In this document: one piece after another, positions 1 to 11,128 of the stretch
Layout of the letters: every line of letters begins with the position of its first letter
Numbering within the stretch: position 1 is the first letter of the stretch
Source: Diphasiastrum complanatum
Taxonomy: Eukaryota; Streptophyta; Lycopodiopsida; Lycopodiales; Lycopodiaceae
NCBI GenBank assembly: GCA_029204225.1
Contig: CM055111.1
Location: 129,001-193,000 of the forward strand
Reading direction: 5' to 3'
Length of the DNA: 64,000 nucleotides
Made by a program: the position numbers and the translations under genes
Notes under the pieces: model-generated
Database searches by the model: none
Told to the model about the DNA's origin: nothing
Seen by the model: the letters and a program-made list of their open reading frames with translations, nothing else

Positions 1-57
1 CAAAGTTCTATTTTTTCTCTCAACAACTCCATTTTGCTGAGGAGTATATGAACAAGA
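1..57 (-). pseudogene. Ty1/copia integrase fragment
   Basis: Reading leftwards the frame gives YTPQQNGVVERKNRTL, the conserved block around the catalytic Glu of copia integrases. It is cut by the window edge on one side. On the other it joins gypsy integrase sequence within a few bases, so it is a broken chimeric relic and not part of a working element. Confidence 0.65.
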
Positions 58-405
58 AAACTCTCAGCGGGACTAATGGGTCCGATATAATCAATGTCCC
101 ATTTTTGAAAAGCTTGATCAGTGGTTACAGGGTGTAAAGGCATGTAGTTGGTCTTTTGAAAGTGTTTTGTGTGCTGGCGGACATCATAGACTTTTGTAGA
201 ATTGTGTGTATCCTTGAAGAGTGTTGGCCACCAAAAACAAAAGATTTTTTTCGCAGTCATTTCAAAAGAGAAATGGCCTGCACCAATACCTTCATGAGTG
301 AGGAAAATTACAGAGGATATTTCACCTTCAGTAAGACAACGTCAGATGATTCCATCTAACCCTTGCTTGTAGAGTTCTCCTGCAATTAACGTATAAGGTT
401 TGGAT
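58..405 (-). pseudogene. Ty3/gypsy integrase N-terminal fragment
   Basis: The minus strand encodes a gypsy integrase zinc-binding and early core region. It has THEGIGAGHFSFEMTAKK, then FWWPTLFKD, then FQKWDIDYIGPISPAES. The second zinc-binding cysteine pair is lost: the expected CxxC reads YDVR. It resembles the piece at 36230-36835 and therefore probably the Tat/Athila side of gypsy. It ends abruptly in copia integrase sequence, so it is a truncated, chimeric relic. Confidence 0.7.
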
Positions 406-1636
406 ATCTTAATGGAGTTATCGAAGAGGACATTTACATGGTACAACCCGAAGGTTACAATATCAAAGGTAAACACAATCATGTGTGTATCTCCATAAAG
501 TACTTTATGGCTTGAAGCAAGCTACTCGAGCATAATTCCAAAGGATCAATACTTTCCTTATCGATCAGGGCTATAAACTAAGCGCTTCAGATTCTAATGT
601 CTACTTCAAGTCAGTGCAACATTCTTTTATTATCATCACTTTGTATGTGGATGACACATTGCTTTTCACCAACAATATCAATCTGATAAAAGAAGCCAAG
701 GCAATGCTATCTTTCGAATTTGACATGACCGATCTGGGCGAAGCTCATTATTGTCTAGGTATTCCAATCCAAAGAGACAGAAAACATAAGTTGATTTATA
801 TTACTCAGCAGAGATACCTTCACAATGTCTTAATCAGATGAATTTGATGAATTGCAAATTATCTCTCTCACCGATGGAGCTAAGACTCAAGATGTCGAAG
901 GACTAGTGTTCTGAACAATCAAAGAGAAGGAACAGATGCGTGAGTATCCTTATTATTCGATAATAGGATCTCTTATATACACGATGATCTGTATTAGACC
1001 AGAAATAGCTTTTGCAGTCAATTAAGTCAATTTATGACTAATCCTAGTATTAAACATTGGAAGGCTCTTATCAGAGTTTTGAGATATCTTCGAGTTATTA
1101 TGGACTTTTGCATTTGTTATGGAGCAGTCGACAACAACAAACTCAATATTCTCAGTGGTTATTCAAATGCAAGTTGGGCAGGAGATGTAAACACTCGTAA
1201 ATCCACTTTTGGATTTACATTCTGCCTCAATAATGGTCCTATTTCATGGAAAAGTCGCAAGCAAACTTTGATTGCTCTATCTTCTACTGAATCAGAGTAT
1301 ATCGCAGCCTCTCAAGCTACAAAGGAAGCAGTATGATTGAGAAACTTACTTTCAAATATCAATTTGAATCAATATGCTCCAACAACTTTATTTTGTGATA
1401 ATCAAAGTGCCATTGCTTTATCAACCAACCCTAGATCTCATTCTAGGAGTAAGTACATCGAAATTAAGTATCACTATGTCAGAAGCAAAGTTTTCAACAA
1501 AGAGGTTAACTTGCAATACTATCAAACGCAAGATATGACAACGAATATTTTTACTAAAGCATTAAGCATAGATGCACACACAAAATTTTGTGAAGAACTA
1601 AGTTTGAAGGTCAAAGCATTCATGGATTTAGATTAA
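405..1636 (+). pseudogene. Ty1/copia reverse transcriptase and RNase H
   Basis: Translated in pieces, this is the C-terminal half of a copia polyprotein. The RT part shows an FLNG..EED block, a YGLKQA-like block and the catalytic YVDD with following residues. Then comes RNase H with SWAGD, SRKQTLIALSSTESEY and CDNQSAI, and a C-terminal NIFTKAL block. There are several frameshifts and a TGA at 1334-1336 where copia elements carry Trp. The end abuts a polypurine tract and an LTR, which is the normal order for a 3' end. Confidence 0.85.
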
Positions 1637-1643
1637 GGGGTAG
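1633..1643 (+). other. Polypurine tract of the copia relic
   Basis: A purine-rich run (TTAAGGGGTAG) lies directly between the polyprotein stop and a TGTTAG start. This is the usual plus-strand priming site of a copia element. The element at 43246-43255 has a similar tract. Confidence 0.6.
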
Positions 1644-1883
1644 TGTTAGATTATTCTACTATGTGAGTGTTGGATTATTCTACTCATCGGAGTGGTTCAA
1701 CCGAATAATCGATCTTTAATCTTCATCCACTTATTATACAATTCTATAGTTCTCCTCGTGTTTTTACACTCTATATACTCGGAAATCGCTCAATAGGTGG
1801 CTTCGACATATCGCACATCATCCGACATATCGACGTCCTCGACGAAAGTCGATACTTCGGCTATGTCGATGAAAGATAGTATG
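1644..1883 (+). repeat. Truncated copia 3' LTR
   Basis: It begins TGTTAGATTATTC right after the polypurine tract. It contains a TATATACTCGG segment and a cluster of TCGA and CGAC words (1798-1875). It stops where gypsy integrase sequence begins, so the LTR is truncated. The TCGA-rich character is shared with the LTR near 40372-41242. Confidence 0.55.
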
Positions 1884-2461
1884 GCCAAGCTGAATTTTCC
1901 AATAAGATTCTTTGCACCATTATGACAAAGACAGTTGAAGCGAGTCAGTTTGATTGGGAACATAAACTGTATGTAGCATTATGGGCATTCATAACCGCTT
2001 ACAAAAATAGTACAAATCAAACACCTTTTCAACTGTTTTATGGTCAAGATGCTGTTATGCCAATTGAATTTTTAATTCCATGTTTACGCATAGCAGCAAC
2101 GGAACGATCAAATGATGATATGTCTGTCCAACTCTGTCATGAAGCATTGCACAAATTATGTGAAATCCGATTGATGGCGGTTCATGCCTTAGCAGCAAAG
2201 AAAGCCCGCTGCAAGGCATGGCACGATCGTCGATTGCACAAGAAAGATCCGGAAGCAGGAGATCTTGCATTGATGTACAAAACCAAGCTGATCAAGGGTA
2301 AGTTGAAGTTTACCGAGGAAGGCCCGTATAAAGTGAAGGAAATCCTGAACTATGGTGCAGTAATTCTTGAGCACTTGGATGAAAAACGATTTGATACTCC
2401 GGTAAATGGCGGCCGATTACGCAAGTTTTGGCAGCCTGCTCCGCCAGTTCAGCAAGTCTGA
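1884..2461 (+). pseudogene. Ty3/gypsy integrase C-terminal region (Tat/Athila-like)
   Basis: An open frame of about 190 residues. It contains the end of the integrase core (WAFITAYKNSTNQTPFQL, YGQDAVMPIEF), a basic helical linker, and an SH3-like C-terminal block with GDLALMYK, GPYKVKEI and NGGRLRKFW. The frame is intact to its TGA, but upstream integrase, RT and gag are missing where the copia LTR abuts. About 800 bases later an additional long ORF begins on the same strand, then a polypurine tract and LTR. This therefore reads as the end of pol of an element whose 3' LTR is at 6194. Confidence 0.85.
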
Positions 2462-3251
2462 TCTCAATATATTTTTTTTAATTTTATTTGTTTTTCAAGT
2501 TTTTGTTTTCAGTATTTAATTTGTTGAATTTTTTGGAAAAAGACAGTTACAAAAAAAAAAAAAAAAGGAAAGACTGATGAGCAAAAGTCAGGAAGTCATC
2601 AGCATAAGAAAAAAGAAGCACATTATTTTTGTATAAAAAATGACTTAGAAAATCACTGTTTTGGACAGATTTGGCCAATACAGTATCAGAAACCTTCGCT
2701 GAGCTCTCAGACTGTACATCCACCCTTGATTCATCTAAATTGAGGTGGGCAAAGGTTTTTGACAAGCGAAAATTCAATTTTTGATTCAAACAAATGTTCA
2801 GTAATATGCCATTTTTGGGAACCTTCGCTGAGCATCATAACCTCATTATAAACCTTCGCCGACCTGCTAGATGATCTTAAAATATCAAAATTAGGTTGTC
2901 CATAGGTTCAGATTGTGAAAAAATGCATTTATAACAGTTGTTGGGTGAAGGACCCTTTTGGGCGAAGGTTCATCCTTCGCCAACCCTGGAAAACGTTCAG
3001 ATCCCTAGAAACCTTCGACGAGATTTTTATAGCCTATACATGTCTACAAATTTTTGTTCAGAACTGATCAGCCAAACTACTATTCAGTGTAATGGACCCA
3101 CCAAATTCACCTAAAAGTTGGCTGAATACCATTCATTCCTCACTTGTGCTAGCAAAGCTCTTGCGAATTTTTCTTGCGACCAAAGCCTTCCAAATTTTTT
3201 ACATTGTCTTCTGATACACTTTCACGCATTTATAATTCCTTTCTGATCATC
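2462..3251 (+). other. Spacer between pol and the extra ORF, with ACCTTCG motifs
   Basis: No gene is visible. The stretch holds a poly-A run near 2550 and at least five copies of an ACCTTCGCCGA-like word (about 2693, 2820, 2851, 2970, 3010), one of them also as its complement. It lies inside the gypsy element between integrase and the post-pol ORF. It could be a promoter or splice region for that ORF, but nothing proves it. Confidence 0.4.
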
Positions 3252-6143
3252 ATGTCTTCTAACGATACTTCCCAGTCTCCACGCTATACTATCCATCGTG
3301 ATGTCCCATCTACAACGGACATCATGATGCTTCCTAGCACAAGCATGGTCACTCAGTGGATAACCCTTGCAGAGCCTCTACTCACTACAATGGGTATTCG
3401 TGAGAGAGCCTTTTCGAGACGCATCAATATGGATTTCATCACTCTTGCCTTCAGTACGTGGAAGGAAGAGAAATCCAAGTTTTATATCACCTTTCAAAGA
3501 GCCACACACAAGGTGTGCGTCACTGAGGCCGCACTTGCAGCTATAGGAATCTCATCCAGTACGCAAACCTTACCCAATCACAAGCACGCCAAATAGGCCA
3601 TCAAGCCATACATTGACCTCACCAATGATCTGCACTGGACTAATGATGGCTACTTTCTGGAAGCCATCACTGAGCCTTCCATCCACGCCGCTGTCCAACT
3701 GTTGAATCATTTCTTGATGGTTGACAACCTCAGGAAAGACCGCATTACATCTCAAATCTTTCACAAGATAGTGGAGTCCCACACCAAGTTGGCCAAAGCC
3801 CCTCTTGAACCATATAACTAGTTCAAGACTGTTTTTGGAGAGCTCAAGCAAGCTATTAAGGCCAATACTAAGCAGCAGTTCACCGTTGGCTCTCTATTGT
3901 CCCTCTTAGCTGCTTCTCACCTAGAAAACAGAATCCATGGCTTCCAGGTGGATTCTGTGCTTTCAGTTTACGAAGAAGCACCGGCCGAGTCATCTCATCA
4001 GGCCTCAAGTTCTCATAGTCGTCGTCGTCCACGCAGCGCGATCGTAATTCCTGACTCGCCTTCCACGTCACGACGTCGCAATAGGCATACCTCATCAGCT
4101 GCGCTTCCACCCCCTGTTGCTGTTCGCACTGAACTTCCCATTTCCCTCGCCTCTGATGCTTCCCTCGCCTACCATTCCCATCACAGCTGCCCAGGCCGCC
4201 TCACCCCCGCACACCGAAGCAACCTCACCCAACACACAGTTCTTCATGGATATGTTCGATGATTCCGACCCCCTTGGGGCCACCAAAATCTTTGAAATGC
4301 CCCAGAGCCTAACGCCCTTTGAACCCCAATCCCCTGGAAGAGGATTCGGGCATATCCATGAATCTATTGTTGGTGTCGAAGATGCCAGTCAGCAACCACC
4401 CACATAGGATAGCCCAACCACACTTCGGGTCGACACAGCTGTAAAGTCACCAAAGCAGTTCAACGCCACGGTGCCTGAAGGGTTTGAAGAAGAGGATACT
4501 TTTGAAGAAGAAGAGACCTTGGCACCTATTCCACGCCTACCAAGGACAGTACCATTAGGGTTTTCTACTGCTGCCACCTCCACGACTGTCGATTCTGGTG
4601 ATGCTCTAGGGTTAGTTTCAAGCCTTGGGCAAGTGATCCAGTCTATGCTGGATAAGAAGAAAGAAATGGAGTAGAGGATCTCTGATCTAGGATCCGAAAA
4701 CACTCTGATCAGCCAGAAAATTGTCCAGCTGGATCGAGAGGTGAAGATAGCCAAACCACATGAAGAAAAGACTGAAAGCAAAAAGAAATTGGCCCAACAA
4801 CAAGTTGATCGCTTGGAAATCTACATTAGCTCCATGCAAAATGCCCTGACAACCGCACATAATCAGGTAGATAAGACAGTGCAAGATGCCAAACAATAGA
4901 TGTAGCTGCTGAAGGGGCAATTACAGATGGCCGAACAAGATCGCACACGGCTTCAAGGTGAATTGGATGCGACCACCCTTGAACATGATGCCTATCAGCA
5001 AACACAAATACCTGATCATCCGGTCACACCGACGGAGATTGCGTATTTATTCAAGAAAGTGGAAACATACAAAGTGGCCCTTCAGGGATTCCAAGGCCGC
5101 TTTGATAGATACAAAGGAGCAGCTTCAACCGAGTTGGCAAAGGCAAAAGAGACCATCAACACCTATGAAAAAGCCGCCGCTCAAGTGTTGGAAGCCGGAC
5201 CACAAATCCCCGTCCCGGTCATGCCGCACTCCCCTTCACGCCAAGAAGTTGTACAAATGGATATAGGGGTTGATTCGAGCATGGACTAGGGGGGAGCTCC
5301 AGACTAGCAGATCAACTGCCAACCATACCGACAGTACAAGCGAGTCCATCCTCATCAAGGACAAGCCATTTATTTAGAAGGTCCATCAGCGTCGAGGACC
5401 AGATCCAGACCTTCTTAAAGCAACATCCGCATGAGTCCTCGTGTGGTGGATGAGTTCTAAAATTTAAGACCTCCGAGATTGAGGCCGACAAAGAATTGGA
5501 CAAAATACCTACACTGGGAGAGCAGCCGGCATGGAGAATCATGGTTTTTGAGAAAACATCGGAATCAATTTGGAGTTGCGTCGCCAGCCCTTGCCAATTG
5601 CGGGTAGATTCTTATTACATGCCAATGCTGCGAAGACATAAATGAAAATATTTGGGATTGGCTATGGACAAAATCACCATCCATACATCCAATTGGCCAA
5701 TCATCCATCAGCCTTACAGCTGGAACATTTCAGTGGACTTCCACCGTGCGTTACAAGCATATCAGAGAGAGTATGTCCACTCTCCGGATCCAACGGTGCG
5801 ACAATCGGCAATGTTTGCTAAAGATCTAACTCTGTCGGCGTCAGTGGCAACCAAATGGGACGATTGTCTTCCTACCCTGGCATTCGATCAAAATAAGCCG
5901 ATGGCCTCAGAGCAAATCAAAGATCAGCTGCCGATTGTTCGACTGTATTTCCGTGCGGCTATGATGGGAGGCTCTTGGGAATCCCGCTTCACCTCATGGA
6001 CAACTTCCAAGTGGATTGTCGGAGCCCACCGTTGTTTCCTGCCACACAACTTGGATTTCAATACTGCATGCCTTGACTTTATGGAGAATGTGCAGTATCA
6101 TTTAATTAAGATTCGGCACAAAATCAATAAAAGTACCCAATAA
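3252..6143 (+). pseudogene. Additional post-pol ORF of a Tat/Athila-like retrotransposon, decayed
   Basis: Family not recognised. The chosen start is ATG 3252 (MSSNDTSQSPRY); the frame is open upstream to 3174. An N-terminal globular part (3252-3960) is followed by a Ser/Arg/Pro-rich linker and an acidic stretch rich in Glu (4480-4540). Next comes a long coiled coil of heptad-like Leu/Gln/Lys/Glu residues (4660-5200), then a C-terminal domain rich in Trp and aromatics (5470-6143). Reading requires frame changes near 4120 and 5285. In-frame stops are TAG at 3594, 3819, 4405, 4672, 4897, 4903, 5287 and 5305, and TGA at 5449 and 5637. Its position between integrase and the 3' LTR is where Athila env-like and Tat extra ORFs lie. 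The coiled coil and absence of an obvious membrane segment argue against a simple envelope protein (inference). Confidence 0.6.
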
Positions 6144-6177
6144 CTGCATATTGCAGGTGTCGTGGGACCGCCACCAG

Positions 6178-6193
6178 TTTTGGTGGGGGATAC
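6178..6193 (+). other. Polypurine tract of the gypsy element
   Basis: TTTTGGTGGGGGATAC lies immediately before TGTTGGAGGG. Purine-rich TTTGGTGGGGGA is the usual 3' priming site of plant gypsy elements. It orients the element and fixes the LTR start. Confidence 0.75.
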
Positions 6194-6942
6194 TGTTGGA
6201 GGGTTTGCGGATCTCAAGGCAACCCTAACCCTAGTTAATAAGTGAGAGGGATTTGGCACCCTGCGTGTGTAAGTCCAACTCGATGACCACATAGTTATTT
6301 GATTGATTAGTTAAAAGTTAATAAAAGGACTTTAGGCCTTTTTGCGAGACTTTTAATGTCGCAGGGCCTAAATGTCAAGTTAGTGAATAAAGTTGGGTTT
6401 CCCTCCAATTTTTTAAATTTGAATAAAAAGAGAGGCAAGACTGGACCAATAGGATTCAAAGGCCAGGGTCCTCCTCTCTACTATAAAAAGGGACCAATTC
6501 GAGTTGCTCTTGATGTTCATTTTCTCGTTTCAATAAAGCAGATTGGTTCTCTTTAGAAATGGATTGATGAATGTCCTTGCTCTTCCTCTCTTTTCCTCCA
6601 TTTCTCATGCTTCTTTTATATTTGTTAATTGTTGGATTTGATCATTATTGGATTGCTATTTCTTATGCTTAAAGGAGAGAGAGAAGAGAGAAAAGGAGAG
6701 AGAGAAGAGTAAGTTTCTATCATTGTTGTGGATTTAGGATTAATGGAAGTAGGGTTAATGGATGTAGTGTTAATGCTTAGTGTTAATGGATGTTAGTGTT
6801 AGATCCTCCATTCATGTCAAAATCTGAACTATACTATCGCTCTCATGGGAACGAACCTACGTGTGACAACTAACTCCGTCTCTTTGATACTAGATTGACT
6901 AGATCTTGGATTCAGGTTAGGCAAGGAAAGAAACCCACTACA
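6194..6942 (+). repeat. 3' LTR of the Tat/Athila-like element (copy 1)
   Basis: It starts TGTTGGAGGGTTTGCGG and ends CCACTACA, about 749 bp. Its first 300 bases closely match the LTR at 9847-10447, including the segments around AAGGACTTTAGGCC and TCTACTATAAA (a TATA-like box near 6477). It carries an extra GA-rich part near 6675-6710 and a degenerate TTAATGGATGTAGT repeat near 6740-6800, both absent from the other copy. The right flank is copia gag, so the element inserted into that gag. Confidence 0.85.
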
Positions 6943-7499
6943 CCTAGACCATTAAGAATAATTTGTACAAGCTCTCCACCATGAAGTTTCTCTCCAATGG
7001 AAGCCAACTCCCTATTTAAAGACTTGATTTTGAGTACATAATTCTATGCACTCTCCTCACTTCTCCTCATGCTTTGCAAAATCTGATTTCTAAGCATGAG
7101 TACTCTTGAAGTGTTACTAGATTCATAGATTGACTTTAAAGACTCCCAAGCCTCTTTAGCACTAGTACATGCTGATACTTCTCTCAACAAATCATTGTTC
7201 ACATTCATCTTCACACAATGAAGTGCAAGGCTAGATCTCTTCTTGTATCTAGCTAACTCTTGTGCACCTAAATGTTCATCTTCATCTTTAATCAAAAACT
7301 CATAAAGGTCTTGGAGCACCAAGAGTGACTCCATCCAGACCTTCCAAATAGCATAATTTGTAGAATTCAATCTCTCACTAGCTTCTAGAAGGTATGCTCT
7401 AGTAGATCCCATCTTACTAGTGACTTCTACAAACAAGAAATAGATTTGATTGACTTGAAACTCACAAAGGTCTGGCACTTGTAGTGTTTCACTCAAATT
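6943..7499 (-). pseudogene. Ty1/copia gag fragment
   Basis: The minus strand encodes the N-terminal gag domain of a copia element. It shows LLEASERLNSTNYAIWKVWM, then the helical block ALHCVKMNVNNDLLREV, then SAKEAWESLKSIYE. It is close to the gag of the young element at 58069, so it is the same lineage. A frame break near 7044 leads into KIKSLNRELASIGEKL-type sequence, which runs up to the gypsy LTR at 6942. Start is probably the ATG near 7413 (MGSTRAYLLEASERL). The rest of the element is not found nearby. Confidence 0.8.
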
Positions 7500-7745
7500 T
7501 GATTTCTAATCCAACAAATGGACTTATAATCACAGTTCTATCACTCTCTCACAAAGCTGGAATGAAGATAAGATGAAGTGAAAACTACTTTCAAACAAAT
7601 CTTGCCAAGAAATGGATTTGGTTGTCTCTAGAAACTCACCAAGGTCTCTCTCTTGTAGTGTTTCACTCAAATTAGATTTCTATTCCAACAAATGGACTTA
7701 TAATCTCACAAAGTTGGAATGAAGATAAGATGATGTGAAATCTAC
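7470..7745. repeat. Imperfect direct duplication in the copia leader
   Basis: The block around CTTGTAGTGTTTCACTCAAA, about 110 bp long and extending over the ATGGACTTATAATC and AAGATAAGATGA segments, occurs at 7470-7585 and again at 7650-7745. It lies upstream of the minus-strand gag start, so it is a duplicated part of the 5' leader or LTR of that copia. Confidence 0.7.
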
Positions 7746-9846
7746 TTACAATCATATCTTGCCAATTTTGGCTATTTTTGGACCAAAAAATGACTTAATC
7801 TCTTTCACACTTTTTGATGTACTTTCAAGACCTGTAAAACAAGTTTAGAGGACCTGATTTCATCCTAGATTAATCAGATCTCATGATCCTAAGTCAAATC
7901 TAATCAATGGCACTCAATCTTGATAGCTTATCCTAAGATTTCCACCAAAAATTACATCAAAAACTCACAAATTGGATTTCTTTGGATCACCCTTGAAATT
8001 AATCTTCATGAAGTGATGTATTAAATGTTGGACATTCCATCTTTTTTGAATGCTCGCCCTTATATGAAATATGATTCATTAGCCATGCATGTCTTGTTTC
8101 ATTATCCATCTCAAGCATCTCAATATTTTTTGTGTTTTAGGTATCACATTTTCTTTGAGAAGTAACTTTTGCAATAATTGGAAAAGAAGAAATTCTTCTT
8201 GGAAAAAGAAAAAGAAACTCATAAATCAATCACAAAAAAATAAAATGCGCTAAGATGTCATGTTGTACTTGAATGATACTGCAATACTCGGGTCACTCCA
8301 TGTCTACGTTGCTTGGAGATTTACAATTGGTGTAGCTAATTGATAAATGAATGCGTCTGAATATAAAGGGATATCACAAGATTTTTGCGAAGAAAACTCT
8401 CATCCTCATTCATAAAAGATTCTTTGTGGTCTGAATCTTCAATAGAATGTGTATGTGCATGTGTTTACCATCGTTGTTTGTTTTCTTTATCACGTTGTGC
8501 CCCATAATCAATATACTCAGATTTATTTCTCTCTTTTTTTGTCATCATTGCATGGCATTTCAATTGTATTTCCATTTCCGGTTTGCTTTTTTCTCTTTTG
8601 TCTCATGCGTATCAAAATTTGTCGATGATTGTAACTCAATACAAATGGAGCAATCTTGATATTCATGCCATTTTGTGTCTTGCATACACATATAAACACA
8701 AAAGAATAAAATGAATTGAGGTAGACATCAATGTCTTCTAGATTTGGTCGATCTATAACCAAACAATTGTCTTCAACTGTCATTTGGATAAGCTTAAACG
8801 GTATTCATAACTAGTGTAACTAGTTGATCACTTTCTATGTTAACTTCTTATTTAAGGTGCTGCAGATCTCTTTTGCATACTCAGAGATAGTTTCGAGTAC
8901 GAGGTTGCATTCGCTATTGTTTTGTGCTCAAGATGTTTTGATTTGTACATGCTACTTACTGAATTGATTATACAGTTTTATCGCATTTAGTATTATGTTA
9001 AAATGGTCAAATGCTTCTGTTTTCTATTTGTAAAACATTGAAAATCATTAAAATTCTGAACAATTCATATCCTAATTTGTTTTATGATAGATGGCTCCTC
9101 ACAAAAGAGAAATACGACTTTGCATTTAGAGAATCATATGATGCTTTAGTAGAGAAACTGAACTCACAAAAATTAACTCAAACAATAGAAGTACTTTGAT
9201 AGAAAATGTAGAAAGTTAACTTGTAGATAGGTCTATGGATGTTATAAATTGCATTAATATTGAGTCTAGTAGAATTGTTGCTATTTTCAGTGACTTGAAA
9301 CATTCCATGCACTCTCTGTAGAGCCTTCATGCATGGTAAATATCAACTAATAATCATCTTAACCAAATAGCTTCTTGTGTCGTAGAACTTAATGTCCAAT
9401 ACTCAACTTCAGTTCACAATAGAACAATAGTGGGTTGCTTCTTTCTGCTCCAAGATATAGTTGTCATATTTGATGAAAGAAGGAAAGAGGATACGGTAGT
9501 AATGTCGAACAATCAACTATGGGCTCTACGGAATAATCTTCTTCAAATGCATGACTACGCCTATAAAAAATGAACAAAGCTATCGTGACAATCATCATGT
9601 TCATTCTTTTAGTAACTAACTTTGAAACCATTAGTACTAAAGTGAGTTCATAGACAAACAATTACAGACTATAATTGATAAATATAGAATATTGCAATAT
9701 CGAAACATTTGATAATTTAGACTAATCAATAAGAGATTTAACAAATACAAATAACTTTAGAGAAGCTTGCATACATTCTGATATAATATTGAATGCAATA
9801 AAAGGGTATGATTGATTCCGTAAATAGCATGTACAAATCAGATTAT
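7746..9846. other. Unassigned AT-rich DNA
   Basis: No coding family was recognised on either strand. All open frames are under 90 codons and look random. The first few hundred bases are probably copia leader. I found no clear primer binding site, tRNA or strong repeat in the remainder. Confidence 0.4.
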
Positions 9847-10447
9847 TGTTGGAGGGTTTGCGCATCCCAATGCAACCCTAACCCTAGTTAATAAGTGAGA
9901 GGGATTTGGCACCCTACGTGTGTAAGTCCAACCCAATGATCACATAGTGATTTGATAATTAGAAAGTCAATAAAAGGACTTTAGGCCTTTTTGCGGGACT
10001 TTTAATATCGTAGGGCCTAAATGTCAAGTGAATGAATCAAATAGGGGTTCCCACCAAATTTCAATTTCAAATTGGTTCTCTCCAATTTGAAATGAGTTCC
10101 CACTCTTTTTTAAATTTGAATAGTTAGGGAGGTAGAAATGGACCAATAGGATTTTGAGGCCAAGGTCCTCCTCTCCACTATAAATAGGGGCAAACACGAG
10201 TTGCTCTTCATGTTCAAATCTTCATTTCAATACAAGCAGATTGGTTCTCTTATGGAATGGACTTGTGAATGTCCTTTCTCTCTAACTCTACTCCTTCATC
10301 TCTCATTAGATGTGGATCTTTTATACATGCTGAAATGTGAAATATGTTATCACTCTCACGGGATCGAACCTCCGCGTGACAACTACCTTCATCTCCTTGA
10401 TGCTTGGATCTTGGGTTGACGATAGGATAGGAAATAAACCTACTACA
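9847..10447 (+). repeat. 5' LTR of a second Tat/Athila-like element (copy 2)
   Basis: It starts TGTTGGAGGGTTTGCG and ends CCTACTACA, about 601 bp. It is collinear with the LTR at 6194 over AACCCTAACCCTAGTTAATA, the AAGGACTTTAGGCC block, the CTCCACTATAAATAGGGGC TATA region and the GAACCTCCGCGTGACAAC block near the 3' end. It is followed directly by a primer binding site, which makes it a 5' LTR. It is not the partner of copy 1, because the order and orientation are wrong for one element. Confidence 0.85.
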
Positions 10448-10451
10448 AATT

Positions 10452-10469
10452 TGGCAACGTTGCCGGGGA
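10452..10469 (+). other. Primer binding site, tRNA-Asp type
   Basis: TGGCAACGTTGCCGGGGA lies four bases after the LTR end. It matches the complement of the plant tRNA-Asp 3' end at all but two positions (recalled, not searched). That primer is typical of the Athila and Tat lineages. It supports the lineage assignment of both LTRs. Confidence 0.75.
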
Positions 10470-10735
10470 GCTACACCAATATTTCAGTTTACAGCATGTT
10501 TGGTCAAAGGTTAGCTTGAATTAGGCATCTTGTCTTGGCATGAATAGTGTTAAAATTGCATTTTAGGGTTAAATTTGGAGTGATTTTGCTTGATTTGAGT
10601 GAATCTTGTTGTTTGAAATCTAATTTGATTATTGAACAGGGGAAGCTATTCAAATGACCATTCTTAAGATCCATTTGGATTTGAAAAATTGAAAAAAACA
10701 ACAAAACTCGGTCAAGTGAGAACCGTTCAGAGAAA
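10470..10735 (+). other. Gypsy 5' leader remnant
   Basis: About 265 bases of T- and A-rich leader follow the primer site and have no open frame of note. They then pass without gag into the GAACCGTGAG and GA repeat field. The element is therefore truncated, or its interior has been replaced by repeat expansion. Confidence 0.5.
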
Positions 10736-10849
10736 GGAACCGTGAGTGAGAATCGTGAGCGAGAACCGTGAGAGAGAGAGAGAGGGAGGGCATCCGAGAG
10801 AGAGAGAGAGAGAGCATCGTGAGAACCGTGATCGAGAGAGAGGGAGAGC

Positions 10850-10943
<94 letters not shown>

Positions 10944-11100
10944 CCGTGAGAATTGTGACTGACAGAGAGAGAGGGAGAGCATCCGAGAGAGAGAAAGAGC
11001 ATCATGAGAACCATGACCGAGAGAGAGGGAGAACCGTGAGTGAGAGAGAGGAACCGTGAGAACCGTTGAGAGAGAGTAACCATTGTTATAACATTGTTGA
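10720..11100. repeat. GA array and GAACCGTGAG minisatellite, block 1
   Basis: Interspersed short units (GAGAACCGTGAG, GAGAGAGCATCGTGAG) surround a pure (GA)n run at 10853-10940. Long Arg-Glu or Ser-Leu frames here are artefacts of the dinucleotide. The same units recur at 13220-14120. Confidence 0.95.
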
Positions 11101-11128
11101 ACCATCGTTCCTCTCTCTCAACGGTTGC

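Noticed and set aside
3570-4781. Minus-strand frames of 76-130 codons
   Set aside because: Shadows of the plus-strand post-pol ORF; low-complexity and no family features.
3252-6143. Retroviral-type envelope protein
   Set aside because: No convincing signal peptide, cleavage site or transmembrane helix; the coiled coil alone is not enough.
6194-10447. One complete gypsy element bounded by these two LTRs
   Set aside because: The left LTR follows a polypurine tract and the right one precedes a primer site, the reverse of an intact element; the interior also holds copia gag.
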